Of a DNA stretch of 64,000 bases, positions 9,778 through 19,728 are shown piece after piece; within the stretch, counting starts at the first letter, position 1, and each line of letters opens with the position of its first letter. The translations under genes were made by a program, and so were the position numbers. The DNA is from Yaniella halotolerans DSM 15476 (GTDB lineage Bacteria > Actinomycetota > Actinomycetes > Actinomycetales > Micrococcaceae). A model generated the notes under the pieces. The model saw nothing but the letters and a program-made list of their open reading frames with translations, ran no database searches and was not told the DNA's origin. The stretch lies in the NCBI RefSeq assembly GCF_000420805.1, contig NZ_ATVQ01000001.1, positions 1-64,000 of the forward strand, in the 5' to 3' direction.

Positions 9778-10686
9778 CTATGGTGTGACTTGGGTGCCGA
9801 CACCGGCGGTTGTAAAGATTTCTAGCAGCATGGAGTGCGGTTGACGGCCGTCGACGATGTGCGCTTGTGGCACACCGGATTCAACCGCTGATAAGCAGGC
9901 ACGCATTTTGGGGATCATGCCTGACTCGAGGTCTCCGAGCATGTCGCGAAGTTCGTCAGCACTGATCGAAGTGATCAGGGATGCCGGATCCGGCCAGTTT
10001 CCGTAGAGACCTTCGACATCGGTCAGTACCACGAGTTTGGCCGCCCCAAGCGCACCGGCAAGCTCTGCAGCAGCCGTATCAGCGTTGACGTTGAGGACTT
10101 GACCCGTAGGCTGGCCGGTCTCTGCGTCAAACTCCGGCGCTACAGACGAAACGACCGGGATGCGTCCGTTGTCGATCAAGTCGGTTATAGCTTCGGCGTT
10201 GACTTTGACGACATCGCCAACCAGTCCTAGATCAATAATCTCACCATTAACGACATGTTCGGTGCGGTGGGCAACAAACAGATCGGCGTCTTCACCCGAC
10301 ATGCCAACGGCATACGTGCCGTGGGAGTTGATCAAACCCACAAGTTGGCGGCCAACCTGTCCGGTTAAGACCATGCGAACCACTTCCATGGTTTCTTCAG
10401 TAGTGACTCGAAGTCCGCCGCGAAATTCAGATTGAATTTCGAGTTTGTCTAACATGGCGTTGATTTGGGGGCCTCCCCCGTGGACGACCACGGGATGGAT
10501 GCCGCAGTGGTGCAGAAATACCATGTCTTTCACAAATGCTTCGCGAAGCTCGTCGGAGACCATAGCGTTACCGCCGTATTTAATAACCATGGTTGTGCCG
10601 GCAAACTTTTGAACCCACGGTAGGGCTTCGATGAGAACGGCTGCCTTTTCGGCAGCTTTGGACATATCACGAGGTGTTGTAGTCAT
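9778..10686 (-). CDS. argB: Acetylglutamate kinase
   Basis: Phosphorylates N-acetylglutamate at the gamma-carboxylate, the usual point of arginine feedback in this pathway. It is an amino-acid-kinase-fold protein of 302 residues. Visible motifs are the N-terminal VIKYGGNAM (about residues 33-41), VHGGGPQIN (about 67-75) and the nucleotide-site stretch [10 protein letters not shown] (about 217-226). The argJ-argB gap is 9 bases and the gene is in the same operon. The N-terminal helix ahead of the kinase core (residues 5-25) is of the type found in arginine-inhibited hexameric enzymes, which suggests but does not prove feedback inhibition. Confidence 0.96.
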   Translation of the reverse strand: MTTTPRDMSKAAEKAAVLIEALPWVQKFAGTTMVIKYGGNAMVSDELREAFVKDMVFLHHCGIHPVVVHGGGPQINAMLDKLEIQSEFRGGLRVTTEETMEVVRMVLTGQVGRQLVGLINSHGTYAVGMSGEDADLFVAHRTEHVVNGEIIDLGLVGDVVKVNAEAITDLIDNGRIPVVSSVAPEFDAETGQPTGQVLNVNADTAAAELAGALGAAKLVVLTDVEGLYGNWPDPASLITSISADELRDMLGDLESGMIPKMRACLSAVESGVPQAHIVDGRQPHSMLLEIFTTAGVGTQVTP

Positions 10687-10695
10687 GTGGCTCTT

Positions 10696-11847
10696 CTATG
10701 AGGAGTATTCGGCGTTTTCGCGAATATAGTCATATGACAGATCATTGGTCCAGACTGTCACGTCGTGCTCGCCGGCTTTCAGATAGATGTCGACGGTGAC
10801 TTCACGATTATCAAAGTTCACCAAATTCCGATCTTCACCGATTCCAGCGTTCTGGCACACCAAGACGTCGTTGACTGCGACATCAATGGTAGTGGGATCA
10901 AATGCAGCGTCCGTGGTGCCGACGGCTGAGATAATACGTCCCCAGTTGGGATCTTTACCGAACATTGCGGTCTTGAACAGATTTGAACGCGTCACGGTCC
11001 GAGCTACGTCTTCGCCCTCTTGTTCTGTTGCAGCACCGTGGACTGTCACGGCAATGTCCCTGGTTGATCCTTCGGCATCTCCAATAATCTGTCGGGCCAG
11101 TGAAGCACACACTTCGCGAATGAGTTCTTGGAGCTCATGGGTATCTGGTGTCACGCCCGAAGCCCCCGAAGCCATGAGAATGACCGTGTCGTTGGTCGAC
11201 ATGCAACCATCTGAATCGGCACGGTTGAACGTGGTTCGCACCGCTTCGGCTAGCAGCTCTTGGGCATCTGTGCCTTCGACGACCGCGTCGGTGGTGACAA
11301 CCGCCAGCATGGTTGCCATGCCCGGTGCAATCATCCCCGCCCCCTTAGTCATGCCGCCAACAAGATAGCCGGTGCCGTTGGCCGAAGCGACTTTATGCAC
11401 GGTGTCGGTGGTCATGATGGCTTTGGCAGCACTCTCGGATCCGTCAGCACTGAGTACATCGGCAGCGAGTTTGATGCCCGAGGTCACGTTATCCATGGGT
11501 AAGCGCTCACCGATCAGACCGGTGGAGCATACCAACACATCATCTGCAGCAAGCTTTAACGCTGCTGCGGTCTGTTCGGCCATGACCGCAGCGTCTTGGT
11601 CGCCAGGTGTACCGGTACACGCATTTGCGCCGCCAGAATTCAGTATGACCGCACGAGCTTGTCCGTTGTGAATGGCGGACTGGGACCATCGAACGGGTGC
11701 GGCAGCAATCCGGTTGGTTGTAAACACCCCCGCCGCATCAAACCGCGGACCGTGGTTCACAACGAGAGCTACATCAAGCCCGCCGGAGTCTTTAATTCCT
11801 GCGGCAACTCCCGAGGCTGAAAAACCTGCTGGTTGGGTAATACTCAC
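10696..11847 (-). CDS. argJ: Bifunctional glutamate N-acetyltransferase / ornithine acetyltransferase
   Basis: Recycles the acetyl group from N-acetylornithine to glutamate, so the pathway runs in its cyclic form; bifunctional members can also use acetyl-CoA. The precursor cleaves itself into two chains before the threonine in the motif [14 protein letters not shown] (about residue 180), which is intact. The length is 383 residues. The gene overlaps argC by four bases, indicating translational coupling. Whether it is mono- or bifunctional cannot be read from the sequence; presence in an operon without a separate argA is compatible with either. Confidence 0.95.
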   Translation of the reverse strand: MSITQPAGFSASGVAAGIKDSGGLDVALVVNHGPRFDAAGVFTTNRIAAAPVRWSQSAIHNGQARAVILNSGGANACTGTPGDQDAAVMAEQTAAALKLAADDVLVCSTGLIGERLPMDNVTSGIKLAADVLSADGSESAAKAIMTTDTVHKVASANGTGYLVGGMTKGAGMIAPGMATMLAVVTTDAVVEGTDAQELLAEAVRTTFNRADSDGCMSTNDTVILMASGASGVTPDTHELQELIREVCASLARQIIGDAEGSTRDIAVTVHGAATEQEGEDVARTVTRSNLFKTAMFGKDPNWGRIISAVGTTDAAFDPTTIDVAVNDVLVCQNAGIGEDRNLVNFDNREVTVDIYLKAGEHDVTVWTNDLSYDYIRENAEYSS

Positions 11848-12875
11848 GGGGCTACTCCTTGTGCGGTGAGTCCTGTTCCTTCTGGGTATCCAAGGGCGAC
11901 GTTCATGGATTGGATCGCTCCTCCGGCGGTACCTTTGGTCAAGTTGTCGACGGCAACGACCACGACGACACGTCCCGAGGATTCATCAACCGCCAGCTGC
12001 ATGACGACGTGGTTCGAGCCCAGCACGGATTTCGTGGATGGCCACTGACCTTCAGGAAGCAGGTGGACGAACTGTTCATCCCGGTAGGCTTTGTCCCAAG
12101 CAGCACGGATTTCAGGAACGGATACGCCGCGTTTAAACTTCGCGGTCGCAGTGGTTAAAATGCCTCTCGGCATTGGTGCCAGCGTTGGCGTAAACGAGAG
12201 GCTGACCTCTTCACCAGCGGCCCAGGACAGGCCTTGAATGATCTCTGGAGTGTGCCGATGCACGCCGCCAACACCATAAGGGCTCATATTCCCCATGGCT
12301 TCGGAACCGATTAAGTGGGGCTTCAAGGACTTACCTGCACCAGAAGTACCTGATGCTGCAACAATGACCACATCCTCGGCTTCTAACACCCCGGCGTCAA
12401 AACCCGGTGCTAGACCAAGCAATGAGCCGGTGGGATAGCATCCCGGAACGGCAATGCGTCTAGCACCTACGAGCTTCTCACGACGTCCTGGCAGTTCTGG
12501 CAATCCGTAAGGCCAGGTTCCTGCGTGCGGTGAACCATAAAACTTCTCCCACATTGGGGTCGATTCCAGACGGTGATCTGCGCCAGCATCGATAACCAGC
12601 GTATCGTCAGAAAGTTCAGCGGCGATATCTGCAGACGCACCGTGCGGCAGCGCCAGGAACACAACGTCGTGCCCGCGCAGCACTTCGACTTCGGTGGGTT
12701 CAAGCACTCGATCAGCGAGTGCGTGTAGATGGGGCTGAAGTCCCCCGAGTTTTTGGCCGGCATTGGAATGGGCGGTAATCGAGCCAATCTCTACTTCCGG
12801 ATGCGAGGACAATAAGCGAAGAACCTCGCCACCGGCATAGCCACTGGCTCCTGAAACAGCTACACGAAGAGTCAT
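11844..12875 (-). CDS. argC: N-acetyl-gamma-glutamyl-phosphate reductase
   Basis: Reduces N-acetylglutamyl phosphate to the semialdehyde with NADPH. It has an N-terminal Rossmann motif [15 protein letters not shown] (residues 8-22), and the catalytic cysteine lies in [12 protein letters not shown] (about residue 140). At 343 residues it is full length. It is the first gene of the argCJBDFR operon. The start is ATG 12875, six bases after a TAGGGT box and without a Shine-Dalgarno sequence, suggesting a leaderless operon transcript. Two ARG-box-like repeats lie just upstream. Confidence 0.96.
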   Translation of the reverse strand: MTLRVAVSGASGYAGGEVLRLLSSHPEVEIGSITAHSNAGQKLGGLQPHLHALADRVLEPTEVEVLRGHDVVFLALPHGASADIAAELSDDTLVIDAGADHRLESTPMWEKFYGSPHAGTWPYGLPELPGRREKLVGARRIAVPGCYPTGSLLGLAPGFDAGVLEAEDVVIVAASGTSGAGKSLKPHLIGSEAMGNMSPYGVGGVHRHTPEIIQGLSWAAGEEVSLSFTPTLAPMPRGILTTATAKFKRGVSVPEIRAAWDKAYRDEQFVHLLPEGQWPSTKSVLGSNHVVMQLAVDESSGRVVVVVAVDNLTKGTAGGAIQSMNVALGYPEGTGLTAQGVAP

Positions 12876-12881
12876 GAATCC

Positions 12882-12887
12882 ACCCTA
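12882..12887 (-). promoter_or_regulatory. Predicted -10 box of the arg operon (leaderless)
   Basis: TAGGGT on the minus strand, six bases before the argC ATG. The proximal ARG-like box (12890-12903) lies directly upstream in the -10/-35 spacer, so ArgR bound there would block RNA polymerase. Confidence 0.5.
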
Positions 12888-12889
12888 AC

Positions 12890-12923
12890 ATTATTTTATG
12901 CAGTATCTCTAATAATTATGCAG
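12890..12923 (-). promoter_or_regulatory. Two tandem ARG-box-like operators
   Basis: Two similar A/T-rich sites in the same orientation: ATTATTTTATGCAG at 12890-12903 and TAATAATTATGCAG at 12910-12923, offset by 20 bases (about two helical turns). They resemble the half-palindromic ARG boxes bound pairwise by hexameric ArgR (TGCATAATTATGCA-like). Position over the argC promoter and presence of argR in the operon support the call. Confidence 0.65.
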
Positions 12924-12957
12924 GAGTGCAGCTCTGGCGATGCACTCCCGTGGAATG

Positions 12958-12963
12958 TAGCGT
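12958..12963 (+). promoter_or_regulatory. Predicted -10 box of the quinone oxidoreductase gene (leaderless)
   Basis: TAGCGT six bases before the ATG at 12970, with no ribosome-binding site. The promoter is back-to-back with that of argC; the start codons are 94 bases apart. Confidence 0.45.
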
Positions 12964-12969
12964 AGCAAT

Positions 12970-13965
12970 ATGACGCAAACTCCTGTTGAACTTCCTGAAA
13001 CTATGCACGCCGCCGTTGTAACTGATGCTGGCGGGCCCGAGAAATTCGAGTGGCGCGAGACGCAAGTTCCGACACCACGGTCTGGCCAAGTCTTAGTTGA
13101 GACTGCGGCCACCGGGTTAAATTTCATCGAAACGTATCAACGATCTGGTCTCTACGACGTCGAATACCCGTTTATTCCCGGCAGCGAAGCTTCTGGGACC
13201 GTTGTGGCCCTGGGCGATGGCGTAGATAACGTCGCGGTCGGTGACCGCGTCGCGACCGCTTCAGCTAGCGCAACGTATGCTGAGTTCTTTGTAGCACCGG
13301 CCAATAAACTCCTCCCGGTACCCGATTCAATCGATCTCATCGAAGCAGCGGCCATCCCGCTGCAAGGAATGACTGCTCACTATCTCTGTCGTTCTACCTT
13401 TGAGGTTTCGAAGGGCCACAATGTCTTTCTCACGGCGGGCGCCGGTGGTGTCGGACAGTTATTGACTCAGATGTGCAAACATTTGGGTGCGAATGTTTAC
13501 ACAGTGGTCTCAACGGACGAGAAACGTAAACTTGCACTAGCGGCCGGCGCTGATGACGTGTTTGATTACGATTCCTTTGGCAGCAAGTTGCAAGAAGTCA
13601 CCGACGGCGTGGGTGTTGACGTTGCTTTTGACGCCGTCGGTGCTGACACATTTGATACGACGTTATCGTCGGTGCGCGTTCGCGGCATGGCTGTTCTCTT
13701 TGGGGCAGCATCTGGGCCGGTTCCCCCGTTGGACCTGCAACGGCTCAATGCTGAAGGAGCGCTTTTCACAACTCGTCCGTCTCTGGCGCACTATACGAGA
13801 ACCGGTGACGAAGTTTCCTGGCGCGCAGGAGAAATTTTCGGTTGGCTTTCGGAGGGGGCGCTGAAACTGAGCGTGGACCAACGATTTGATCTCTCCGACG
13901 CTGCTAATGCCCACCGTGCGTTAGAGTCTCGCGAGACCACCGGTAAAACCGTTCTCATTCCATAA
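12970..13965 (+). CDS. Quinone oxidoreductase, zinc-free MDR family (QorA-like)
   Basis: Predicted NADPH-dependent quinone (or enone) reductase of the medium-chain dehydrogenase/reductase superfamily; cytoplasmic. It has a GroES-like N-terminal domain (residues 20-130), then a nucleotide-binding fold with the motif AGAGGVGQLLTQ (about residues 156-167). The zinc-ligand cysteines of alcohol dehydrogenases are absent, which fits the quinone reductase branch (NFIETYQRSGLY motif near residue 52, close to the NFID.Y.R.G.Y of QOR). It has 331 residues. It stands alone, divergent from argC, and ends at a strong hairpin. The true substrate is unknown. Confidence 0.88.
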   Translation: MTQTPVELPETMHAAVVTDAGGPEKFEWRETQVPTPRSGQVLVETAATGLNFIETYQRSGLYDVEYPFIPGSEASGTVVALGDGVDNVAVGDRVATASASATYAEFFVAPANKLLPVPDSIDLIEAAAIPLQGMTAHYLCRSTFEVSKGHNVFLTAGAGGVGQLLTQMCKHLGANVYTVVSTDEKRKLALAAGADDVFDYDSFGSKLQEVTDGVGVDVAFDAVGADTFDTTLSSVRVRGMAVLFGAASGPVPPLDLQRLNAEGALFTTRPSLAHYTRTGDEVSWRAGEIFGWLSEGALKLSVDQRFDLSDAANAHRALESRETTGKTVLIP

Positions 13966-13984
13966 CGCCTAACACGATCCGGTT

Positions 13985-14030
13985 AAATGTCTGGCCCCGT
14001 TGGGAAAACTTCCAACGGGGCCAAACATTT
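13985..14030. terminator. Bidirectional hairpin terminator
   Basis: GC-rich perfect stem TGGCCCCGTTGG (13992-14003) and CCAACGGGGCCA (14012-14023), extended by AAATGT/ACATTT at the base. The A/T-rich flanks give a T tract in both directions. It lies between the quinone oxidoreductase and the convergent small gene behind pheT. Confidence 0.88.
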
Positions 14031-14041
14031 CGTAATGCTTC

Positions 14042-14188
14042 TTAGAACAGCGACAGCACGGTCGTGCCGAGGAGCCCGACGACAACCAGCAGGGCAATCA
14101 GCGTCGTCGCAAACTGCCGCCGTCGACGTCGAGAACGGTCATAGTTGTTTTCCGGCACTGGATCATTCAGTTCCCAAGGTTGTGTCAC
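14042..14188 (-). CDS. 48-residue single-pass membrane microprotein behind pheT
   Basis: Open frame GTG 14188 to TAA 14042, overlapping the pheT stop by four bases (GTGA), the classic arrangement for translational coupling. The protein starts with a polar, Trp-containing stretch (MTQPWELNDP), has a run of arginines at residues 18-24 (RSRRRRR) and then one hydrophobic segment (about 28-48) rich in Leu, Val and Gly. The arginine cluster before the hydrophobic helix predicts an inner-membrane protein with N-terminus in the cytoplasm. A terminator follows directly. No function is known to me; the layout argues that it is a real gene and not chance. Confidence 0.65.
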   Translation of the reverse strand: MTQPWELNDPVPENNYDRSRRRRRQFATTLIALLVVVGLLGTTVLSLF

Positions 14189-16743
14189 CGTAGTACTGCT
14201 CCGTGTTCTGCTTCCGCTGCGTTGATTGCTGCCAAACGCGCCTCCGAAGCTTCATCCGCTGTCAGAGTACGGTCGGCCGCTCGGAAGCGTAGATTGAACG
14301 CCAAGGATTTCTTGTCGTCTGCAATGCCTGTACCGGTATAGACGTCAAAGAGACTGATGCCTTCCAACAGCTCTCCTGCTGCTGACCGCAAGGTTTTCTG
14401 CACGTCTGCGGCTACCACGGCAGCATCTACCACCAGTGCGACATCCTGGTACGTGGCAGGATAACTTACGACCGGTGCAGCTTCAACCACATCTGGACCA
14501 GCTGCGATGAGGGCATCCAAATCCAGCTCCAGGGCTGCGGTCCGTGCAGGCAAGTCCCACGTGTCAATAAGTTGAGGTAGCAGTTCACCAGCATGGCCGA
14601 TCACTTCACCGGCAACAACCAGTTCGGCATTGCGTCCGGGGTGAAAGGCTTGGTGTTTACCCTGGCGTACCGTGAGTTCCGCACCAACGACGTCGGCGAT
14701 GTCTAACGCGGCAGCAATCGGATCTTGCCAGTCGTACCTCCGAGGCGTGTGATCAGGTCCGGGATGTGAGTCATGACCGGCAAAGACTGCGGCTATGCGA
14801 TGTGGTTGCTCGGGTATCCCCGCCTCGATCTCTGCCAAGACCTCGGCGGTAGGTTTCGCGCCCAAGGGTGGGATGTGCGCAGAACCAATTCGCTCCCCCG
14901 GTAGAAAAACCAGCCCGGATTCGTACAGGGCGATATCACGGAAACCGCGTGATACGTTGCGGCGCAAGGTTTCTAACAGACCGGGAAGGATTGTCGTGCG
15001 CAACCAACCAAATTCAGACGAGATGGGGTTGGCCAGTTTGACCATGCGTTGTGTTTGCGCTGAGGTTTCGTCTGCCGCACCAAACTTCTGATTCTGTGCA
15101 ACTGTAACAAACGGGTACGACAGTGTCTCGATCAGCCCTGCGCTGGCCAAAGCGTTGGCCACTTGACGTCGGGACCGCTGACGTTTGGTCAGACCTCGCC
15201 CCGGTGGAGGCACCGGCAATGTCGCCGGGATTTTTGAGTATCCCACGAGACGAGCAACTTCTTCCACCAAATCTTCAGCGATCTCTATGTCAAGACGCCA
15301 AGACGGTGGAATGACATCGAAAATGGTGGTCCCATCACTGTCGTCGCGTTGCTGTGTTACATAGGCCCCCAACTGGACCAACACATCATTGATCTGCTCT
15401 TCGGTGTAGTCGTATCCAACAACTTTAGAAGGATAGTCAGCACGAAGGCGGACCGGTTGTGCAACAGGTGCCTCTCCGATATCTGTTACGCCTGGATTGA
15501 TGGTACCGCCGGCGAGTTCGACCAGAAGTTCGGCAGCGCGCTGTGCTGCTTTATCCGCGACATGCCAGTCCACTCCACGGGTATTTCGCTTAGAGGCTTC
15601 GGAGGGCAACCGATGACGACGTTGGCTTCGTGAAATAGAAATGGGATCGAAATTTGCTGATTCGATGAGAACCGACGTGGTGTCATCGCCAACTTCGGTT
15701 GCCAGGCCCCCCATGACACCGGCCATACCGATCGCTCCGGAGTCGTCGGTAATGAGTAAATCCTCGGGATGTAGTGTTCTGGTCTTACCATCCAACGTCT
15801 CGAGTGTCTCGTCAGCTGCAGCCCGACGAACTACGATCGGGCCGGTAAGCTTTTCGGCATCGTAAAAGTGCAGTGGTTGGCCTAGTTCCAGCATCACATA
15901 GTTCGAGATGTCCACCGGTAAGCTCAACGGCCGGATTCCAGCCAAACGCAGACGGGAGACCATCCACTGCGGTGTGAGCGCCGTTGGGTCAACGTTATCG
16001 ACCCGCCGTGCCACGAACCGCGAAGCTCCAGGAGCCCCATGGATAGGCGCCTGATCTTCAACCCGGACGGGCCATCCGTCCTCGTTAGGTACAGGTACGT
16101 TGACAGCAGCCGCTGGATCGGTGAATTCGGTGCCGGTAGCCAGTCCGTATTCACGGGCGACTCCACGCATTGACAGCACATAACCGCGGTCTGGAGTGAC
16201 GTTAATCTCCGCTGCTTCATCATCAAGGTGCAACAGCGCGCGTACGTCAGTACCTATTTCTGGGTCGAGTCCCCATTCGGAAAGAACTACAATTCCAGCG
16301 TGGCCTTCACCCAGACCGAGTTCGGCTTCCGAAGCAATCATTCCAGCGGAAGTGTGCCCGTAAGTCTTTCGTACAGAGATCGCAAAGTTCCCGGGTAGGA
16401 TCGCCCCGGGCAGCGCAACAATGACCTTGTCGCCGACCTCAAAATTATGCGCGCCGCACACTACACCTTGAACACCTGAGGGTTCAATGCCTTTGCCTTC
16501 AAGTTCCTGTGGGGCACCATCAGGGACGACCTGAACGTGTGTCCAGTTAATAGTTTTTCCGTTGGAGTGCTCTTCAGGCACCTTTTCTAGCACTTTGCCC
16601 ACGACAATGGGGCCGGTCAGTTCGAAACCGTGAACATCTTCTTCTTCTAAACCAACGGTGACCAAGTCCGCCATGAGATCTTCAGCGGTGGCATCGGTTG
16701 GAAGTTGCGTGTATTCGCGCAACCAAGATAACGGGATACGCAT
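14185..16743 (-). CDS. pheT: Phenylalanine--tRNA ligase beta subunit
   Basis: Beta chain of the alpha2-beta2 PheRS; it binds tRNA-Phe and carries the editing site that removes misacylated tyrosine. Domains in order are the N-terminal tRNA-binding EMAP-like domain (about residues 40-150), the B3/B4 editing domain (about 210-400), B5 (about 410-480), the catalytic-like core (about 500-700) and the C-terminal ferredoxin-fold anticodon-binding domain (about 755-850). The start is ATG 16743 (MRIPLSWLREY), matching the family; a longer frame reads into pheS. It has 852 residues and follows pheS by 7 bases. Confidence 0.97.
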   Translation of the reverse strand: MRIPLSWLREYTQLPTDATAEDLMADLVTVGLEEEDVHGFELTGPIVVGKVLEKVPEEHSNGKTINWTHVQVVPDGAPQELEGKGIEPSGVQGVVCGAHNFEVGDKVIVALPGAILPGNFAISVRKTYGHTSAGMIASEAELGLGEGHAGIVVLSEWGLDPEIGTDVRALLHLDDEAAEINVTPDRGYVLSMRGVAREYGLATGTEFTDPAAAVNVPVPNEDGWPVRVEDQAPIHGAPGASRFVARRVDNVDPTALTPQWMVSRLRLAGIRPLSLPVDISNYVMLELGQPLHFYDAEKLTGPIVVRRAAADETLETLDGKTRTLHPEDLLITDDSGAIGMAGVMGGLATEVGDDTTSVLIESANFDPISISRSQRRHRLPSEASKRNTRGVDWHVADKAAQRAAELLVELAGGTINPGVTDIGEAPVAQPVRLRADYPSKVVGYDYTEEQINDVLVQLGAYVTQQRDDSDGTTIFDVIPPSWRLDIEIAEDLVEEVARLVGYSKIPATLPVPPPGRGLTKRQRSRRQVANALASAGLIETLSYPFVTVAQNQKFGAADETSAQTQRMVKLANPISSEFGWLRTTILPGLLETLRRNVSRGFRDIALYESGLVFLPGERIGSAHIPPLGAKPTAEVLAEIEAGIPEQPHRIAAVFAGHDSHPGPDHTPRRYDWQDPIAAALDIADVVGAELTVRQGKHQAFHPGRNAELVVAGEVIGHAGELLPQLIDTWDLPARTAALELDLDALIAAGPDVVEAAPVVSYPATYQDVALVVDAAVVAADVQKTLRSAAGELLEGISLFDVYTGTGIADDKKSLAFNLRFRAADRTLTADEASEARLAAINAAEAEHGAVLR

Positions 16744-16750
16744 GGTGGGA

Positions 16751-17812
16751 CTATATCTCCATTCCAAATTGCGACGAGAAACGTACGTCGCCTTCAATCA
16801 TGTCGTGCATATCGGTTACACCGTTGCGGAACATCAGGGTTCGTTCTACACCCATACCAAACGCGAAACCTGAGTATACATTCGGGTCAATTCCTGCTGC
16901 GCGCAGTACTTGCGGATGCACCATACCGCAGCCTCCCCATTCAACCCACTGTGGGCCGCCTTTGGCATTGGGGTACCAAACATCGAGTTCAGCCGAGGGT
17001 TCTGTAAACGGGAAAAAGTTTGGCCGCAACCGTATGGCTGCTTCGGAACCGAACATCGACGTTGCGAAGTATTCCAACGTGCCGCGCAAATCGGCCATGG
17101 TCAGGCCTTTATCAACCGCTAGTCCTTCGAACTGATGGAAGACCGGCGTGTGGGTGGCATCGAGTTCATCCGTTCGGAAGGTTTTACCTGGAACAAGAAT
17201 GTAGGTGGGCGCACCGCGCTCCAACATCGCACGGATTTGTACCGGAGACGTGTGAGTCCGCAACAACAAATGCCCGTCAGCAGGTTCCACGAAGAAGGTG
17301 TCTTGCATCTCTCGAGCTGGGTGGTCTGGCTCAAAGTTCAAAGCATCAAAGTTGTACCACTCGGATTCCAACTCGGGGCCCTCTGCAATTTCCCAACCCA
17401 TCCCGATGAAGATATCGGAGGCACGTTCCTGCAAGAGCTCCAGCGGATGGCGTGCGCCATGTCGACGTCGACGCACGACGGTGGTGACATCGACGGTCTC
17501 TTCCACGAGCATGCGGGCTTCGTACTCCGCCTGCAGTTGCTCTTCTCGGGCTGCGAGCGCTGTGTTCATCTTGCCGCGGGCTTGGCCCATGCGCTTACCG
17601 GCGTCGGCTTTTTCTGCTTTATCGAGCTTACCGATCAACCGGTTCGCAAGCGTCAATGGTGCATTGTCACCGGTATGGGAGATTCGTGCTGCTTTGAGCT
17701 CATCCAGATTACTGGCTTGCTCAAAGGCCGCGATAGCCGCTTCTACAGCCTGATTTACGGCCGTTTCGTCGGCCGGTGAAACCTCCGGTGGGAGGTTCGA
17801 AGTATCGGTCAT
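16751..17812 (-). CDS. pheS: Phenylalanine--tRNA ligase alpha subunit
   Basis: Catalytic subunit of PheRS, a class II synthetase. The N-terminal coiled coil (residues 20-100) that reaches the tRNA is present. Class II motif 2 is visible as [10 protein letters not shown] (about 205), and motif 3 as [10 protein letters not shown] (about 318). The length of 353 residues is normal. It forms an operon with pheT and the 48-residue membrane protein. The 158-base region upstream carries a hairpin that probably ends the preceding acyl-CoA ligase gene. Confidence 0.97.
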   Translation of the reverse strand: MTDTSNLPPEVSPADETAVNQAVEAAIAAFEQASNLDELKAARISHTGDNAPLTLANRLIGKLDKAEKADAGKRMGQARGKMNTALAAREEQLQAEYEARMLVEETVDVTTVVRRRRHGARHPLELLQERASDIFIGMGWEIAEGPELESEWYNFDALNFEPDHPAREMQDTFFVEPADGHLLLRTHTSPVQIRAMLERGAPTYILVPGKTFRTDELDATHTPVFHQFEGLAVDKGLTMADLRGTLEYFATSMFGSEAAIRLRPNFFPFTEPSAELDVWYPNAKGGPQWVEWGGCGMVHPQVLRAAGIDPNVYSGFAFGMGVERTLMFRNGVTDMHDMIEGDVRFSSQFGMEI

Positions 17813-17853
17813 ATGGTTACACGCCTTTAGTTCTCAAACCAAATGTTCACTCG

Positions 17854-17883
17854 TGGGGCCGAAACAATGATGTTTCGACCCCA
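17854..17883 (-). terminator. Hairpin between the acyl-CoA ligase gene and pheS
   Basis: 13-base stem with one G-T pair: TGGGGCCGAAACA (17854-17866) and TGTTTCGACCCCA (17871-17883), loop ATGA. It lies after the acyl-CoA ligase and ahead of pheS. There is no long T tract, so a role as a pheS leader element cannot be excluded. The rest of 17813-17970 shows no gene. Confidence 0.6.
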
Positions 17884-17970
17884 ATTAGTCTAAGACGTGA
17901 AGTCAACAACTCCGAAGTATTGCCGTCGTGCGTCACGCAGCCCGCCCACCAGCGAACTACTGCTGGGAAC

Positions 17971-19650
17971 TCAGTGCGAAGCAGTTTCGGTCATCGGACT
18001 ACGATAATCATCGATAACTCCACCTTGCTCCAGCAGCGACACTGATGTTTCTCGCATTTCTACTTTCCGCACTTTGCCTGTGACAGTGGTAGGGAAATCC
18101 TCAACAACATAGACGTAGCGCGGGATTTTATATTTCGCTAGCGATCCCACGGAAAACTCGCGCAACCCCTCGGCTGTTAGCTGTGGTGCGCCTTTACGCA
18201 ATTGCACCCATGCCATGAGTTCCTCACCGTAGCGTTCATCAGGAACACCGATAACCTGGGCGTCCAAAATATCCGGATGAGTATAGAGGAACTCTTCGAT
18301 CTCCCGTGGATAAATATTCTCACCTCCACGAATGACCATGTCCTTCATACGGCCTGTCACCTGCACGTAGCCACGTTCATCCATCTGAGCGACGTCACCG
18401 GTGCGCATCCACCCGTCTTCACCAAGGGCCTCATCAGTCTGGTCTTGCTGGTTCCAGTAGCCCTGCATGACGAGGTAACCGCGGGTGCACAACTCACCGG
18501 CAGTATTGATCGGCTGGGTTTGCCCGGTAGCCGGATCAACGATTTTGATCTCGGCATGTGGACTCGGTCTGCCCACCGTTGAGACACGGAGCTTCAGGTC
18601 ATCGTCGGGACGAGTCTGCATGGAGACAGGTGAGGTTTCTGTCATGCCGTAGCATATGGTCACCTCGTCCATATTCATGGTGTCAATGACCTTACGCATC
18701 ACCTCGTCGGGGCACGGTGAACCAGCCATAATGCCGGTCCGCAGAGACGATAAGTCGAAGTCGGCCAAGTGGTCTAACGCCAGTTCTGCGATAAACATTG
18801 TTGGCACCCCGTAAAGCGAGGTGCACTGATATTTTTCAACGGTCGCCAACGTCTGTTCGGCATTAAAACTTTGTGCCGGAAGAACCATTGCAGCACCGTG
18901 AGTGGTTGCCGCAAGATTTCCCATGACCATCCCGAAGCAATGGTAATACGGCACAGGAATGCAAATTCGGTCCTGATCGGTATAGCGGTTGATCTCACCG
19001 ACGAAGAAACCGTTATTCAGAATGTTGCGATGCGACAGTGTGGCACCTTTCGGGAACCCTGTGGTACCCGAGGTGTATTGAATGTTGATGGGGTCGGTGT
19101 TGCTCAGCGTCGATTGAATCGCGTCCAGCGCCGCGTCGTCGGGTTCTACGTCAAAGACTTCGTCCCAGGAGGCGTCATTCATGATAATCACCCGGTCCAA
19201 CGCGCCCAGCTCGTCTTCCGCACGCTGAATGAGCTTGGGATAGTTCGAGGTTGGCACTGCCTCTGATGCAATGAGGGTGGTTATACCGGCTTGTTGCAAC
19301 ACGTAGTTCAGTTCATGCTGCCGATAGGCTGGATTAATGTTCACCATGATGGCGCCCAATTCTGCGGTCGCATATTGGACCATTGCCCACTCCCACCGGT
19401 TTAGGGCCCAGATACCAACACGCTCTCCTGTGACGACTCCAGCTCGGTGCAAGCCGGTTGCAAGACTCCGCACGTCGCGATAAAACTCTTGATAGTTCCA
19501 TTGGCGGGCCGCGGCTGCATCAATGAGCGCGATGTTGTTGGGATATTGAGCCGCAGTTTTCGCAAGATTGGCGGAAATCGTGTCCTCGATCAAAGGAACA
19601 TCGGTGGGACCTGCGGCATAGGAGTACGTCAGTTGTTCTGTCATAACCAT
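17971..19650 (-). CDS. AMP-binding acyl-CoA ligase (FadD35-like)
   Basis: ANL-superfamily enzyme that activates a carboxylic acid to an acyl-adenylate and then to the CoA thioester. The AMP signature YTSGTTGFPKG is at about residue 190, the adenine-site motif YGMTETSP at about 335, the hinge motif GDVAQMDERGYVQVTGR at about 430, and the C-terminal lysine motif TVTGKVRK at about 530. It has about 559 residues. The start is ambiguous: ATG 19650 lies four bases and ATG 19644 ten bases after GAGG. It is downstream of a TetR gene on the same strand and next to the carboxylase operon, which matches fadD35 of the mycobacterial accA1-accD1 locus. A branched short or medium acyl substrate is likely but unproven. 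Confidence 0.9.
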   Translation of the reverse strand: MVMTEQLTYSYAAGPTDVPLIEDTISANLAKTAAQYPNNIALIDAAAARQWNYQEFYRDVRSLATGLHRAGVVTGERVGIWALNRWEWAMVQYATAELGAIMVNINPAYRQHELNYVLQQAGITTLIASEAVPTSNYPKLIQRAEDELGALDRVIIMNDASWDEVFDVEPDDAALDAIQSTLSNTDPINIQYTSGTTGFPKGATLSHRNILNNGFFVGEINRYTDQDRICIPVPYYHCFGMVMGNLAATTHGAAMVLPAQSFNAEQTLATVEKYQCTSLYGVPTMFIAELALDHLADFDLSSLRTGIMAGSPCPDEVMRKVIDTMNMDEVTICYGMTETSPVSMQTRPDDDLKLRVSTVGRPSPHAEIKIVDPATGQTQPINTAGELCTRGYLVMQGYWNQQDQTDEALGEDGWMRTGDVAQMDERGYVQVTGRMKDMVIRGGENIYPREIEEFLYTHPDILDAQVIGVPDERYGEELMAWVQLRKGAPQLTAEGLREFSVGSLAKYKIPRYVYVVEDFPTTVTGKVRKVEMRETSVSLLEQGGVIDDYRSPMTETASH

Positions 19651-19728
19651 TTTTCCTCGGGAACTGATTGTTTCGACCATCAATCTAACAAACCGTGAAC
19701 TACGTCACCAGGTCATCTGATCGAAGGA

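Noticed and set aside
17854-17883. T-box or tRNA-responsive attenuator ahead of pheS
   Set aside because: No T-box sequence, specifier loop or competing terminator is visible; a simple terminator of the upstream gene explains the hairpin better.
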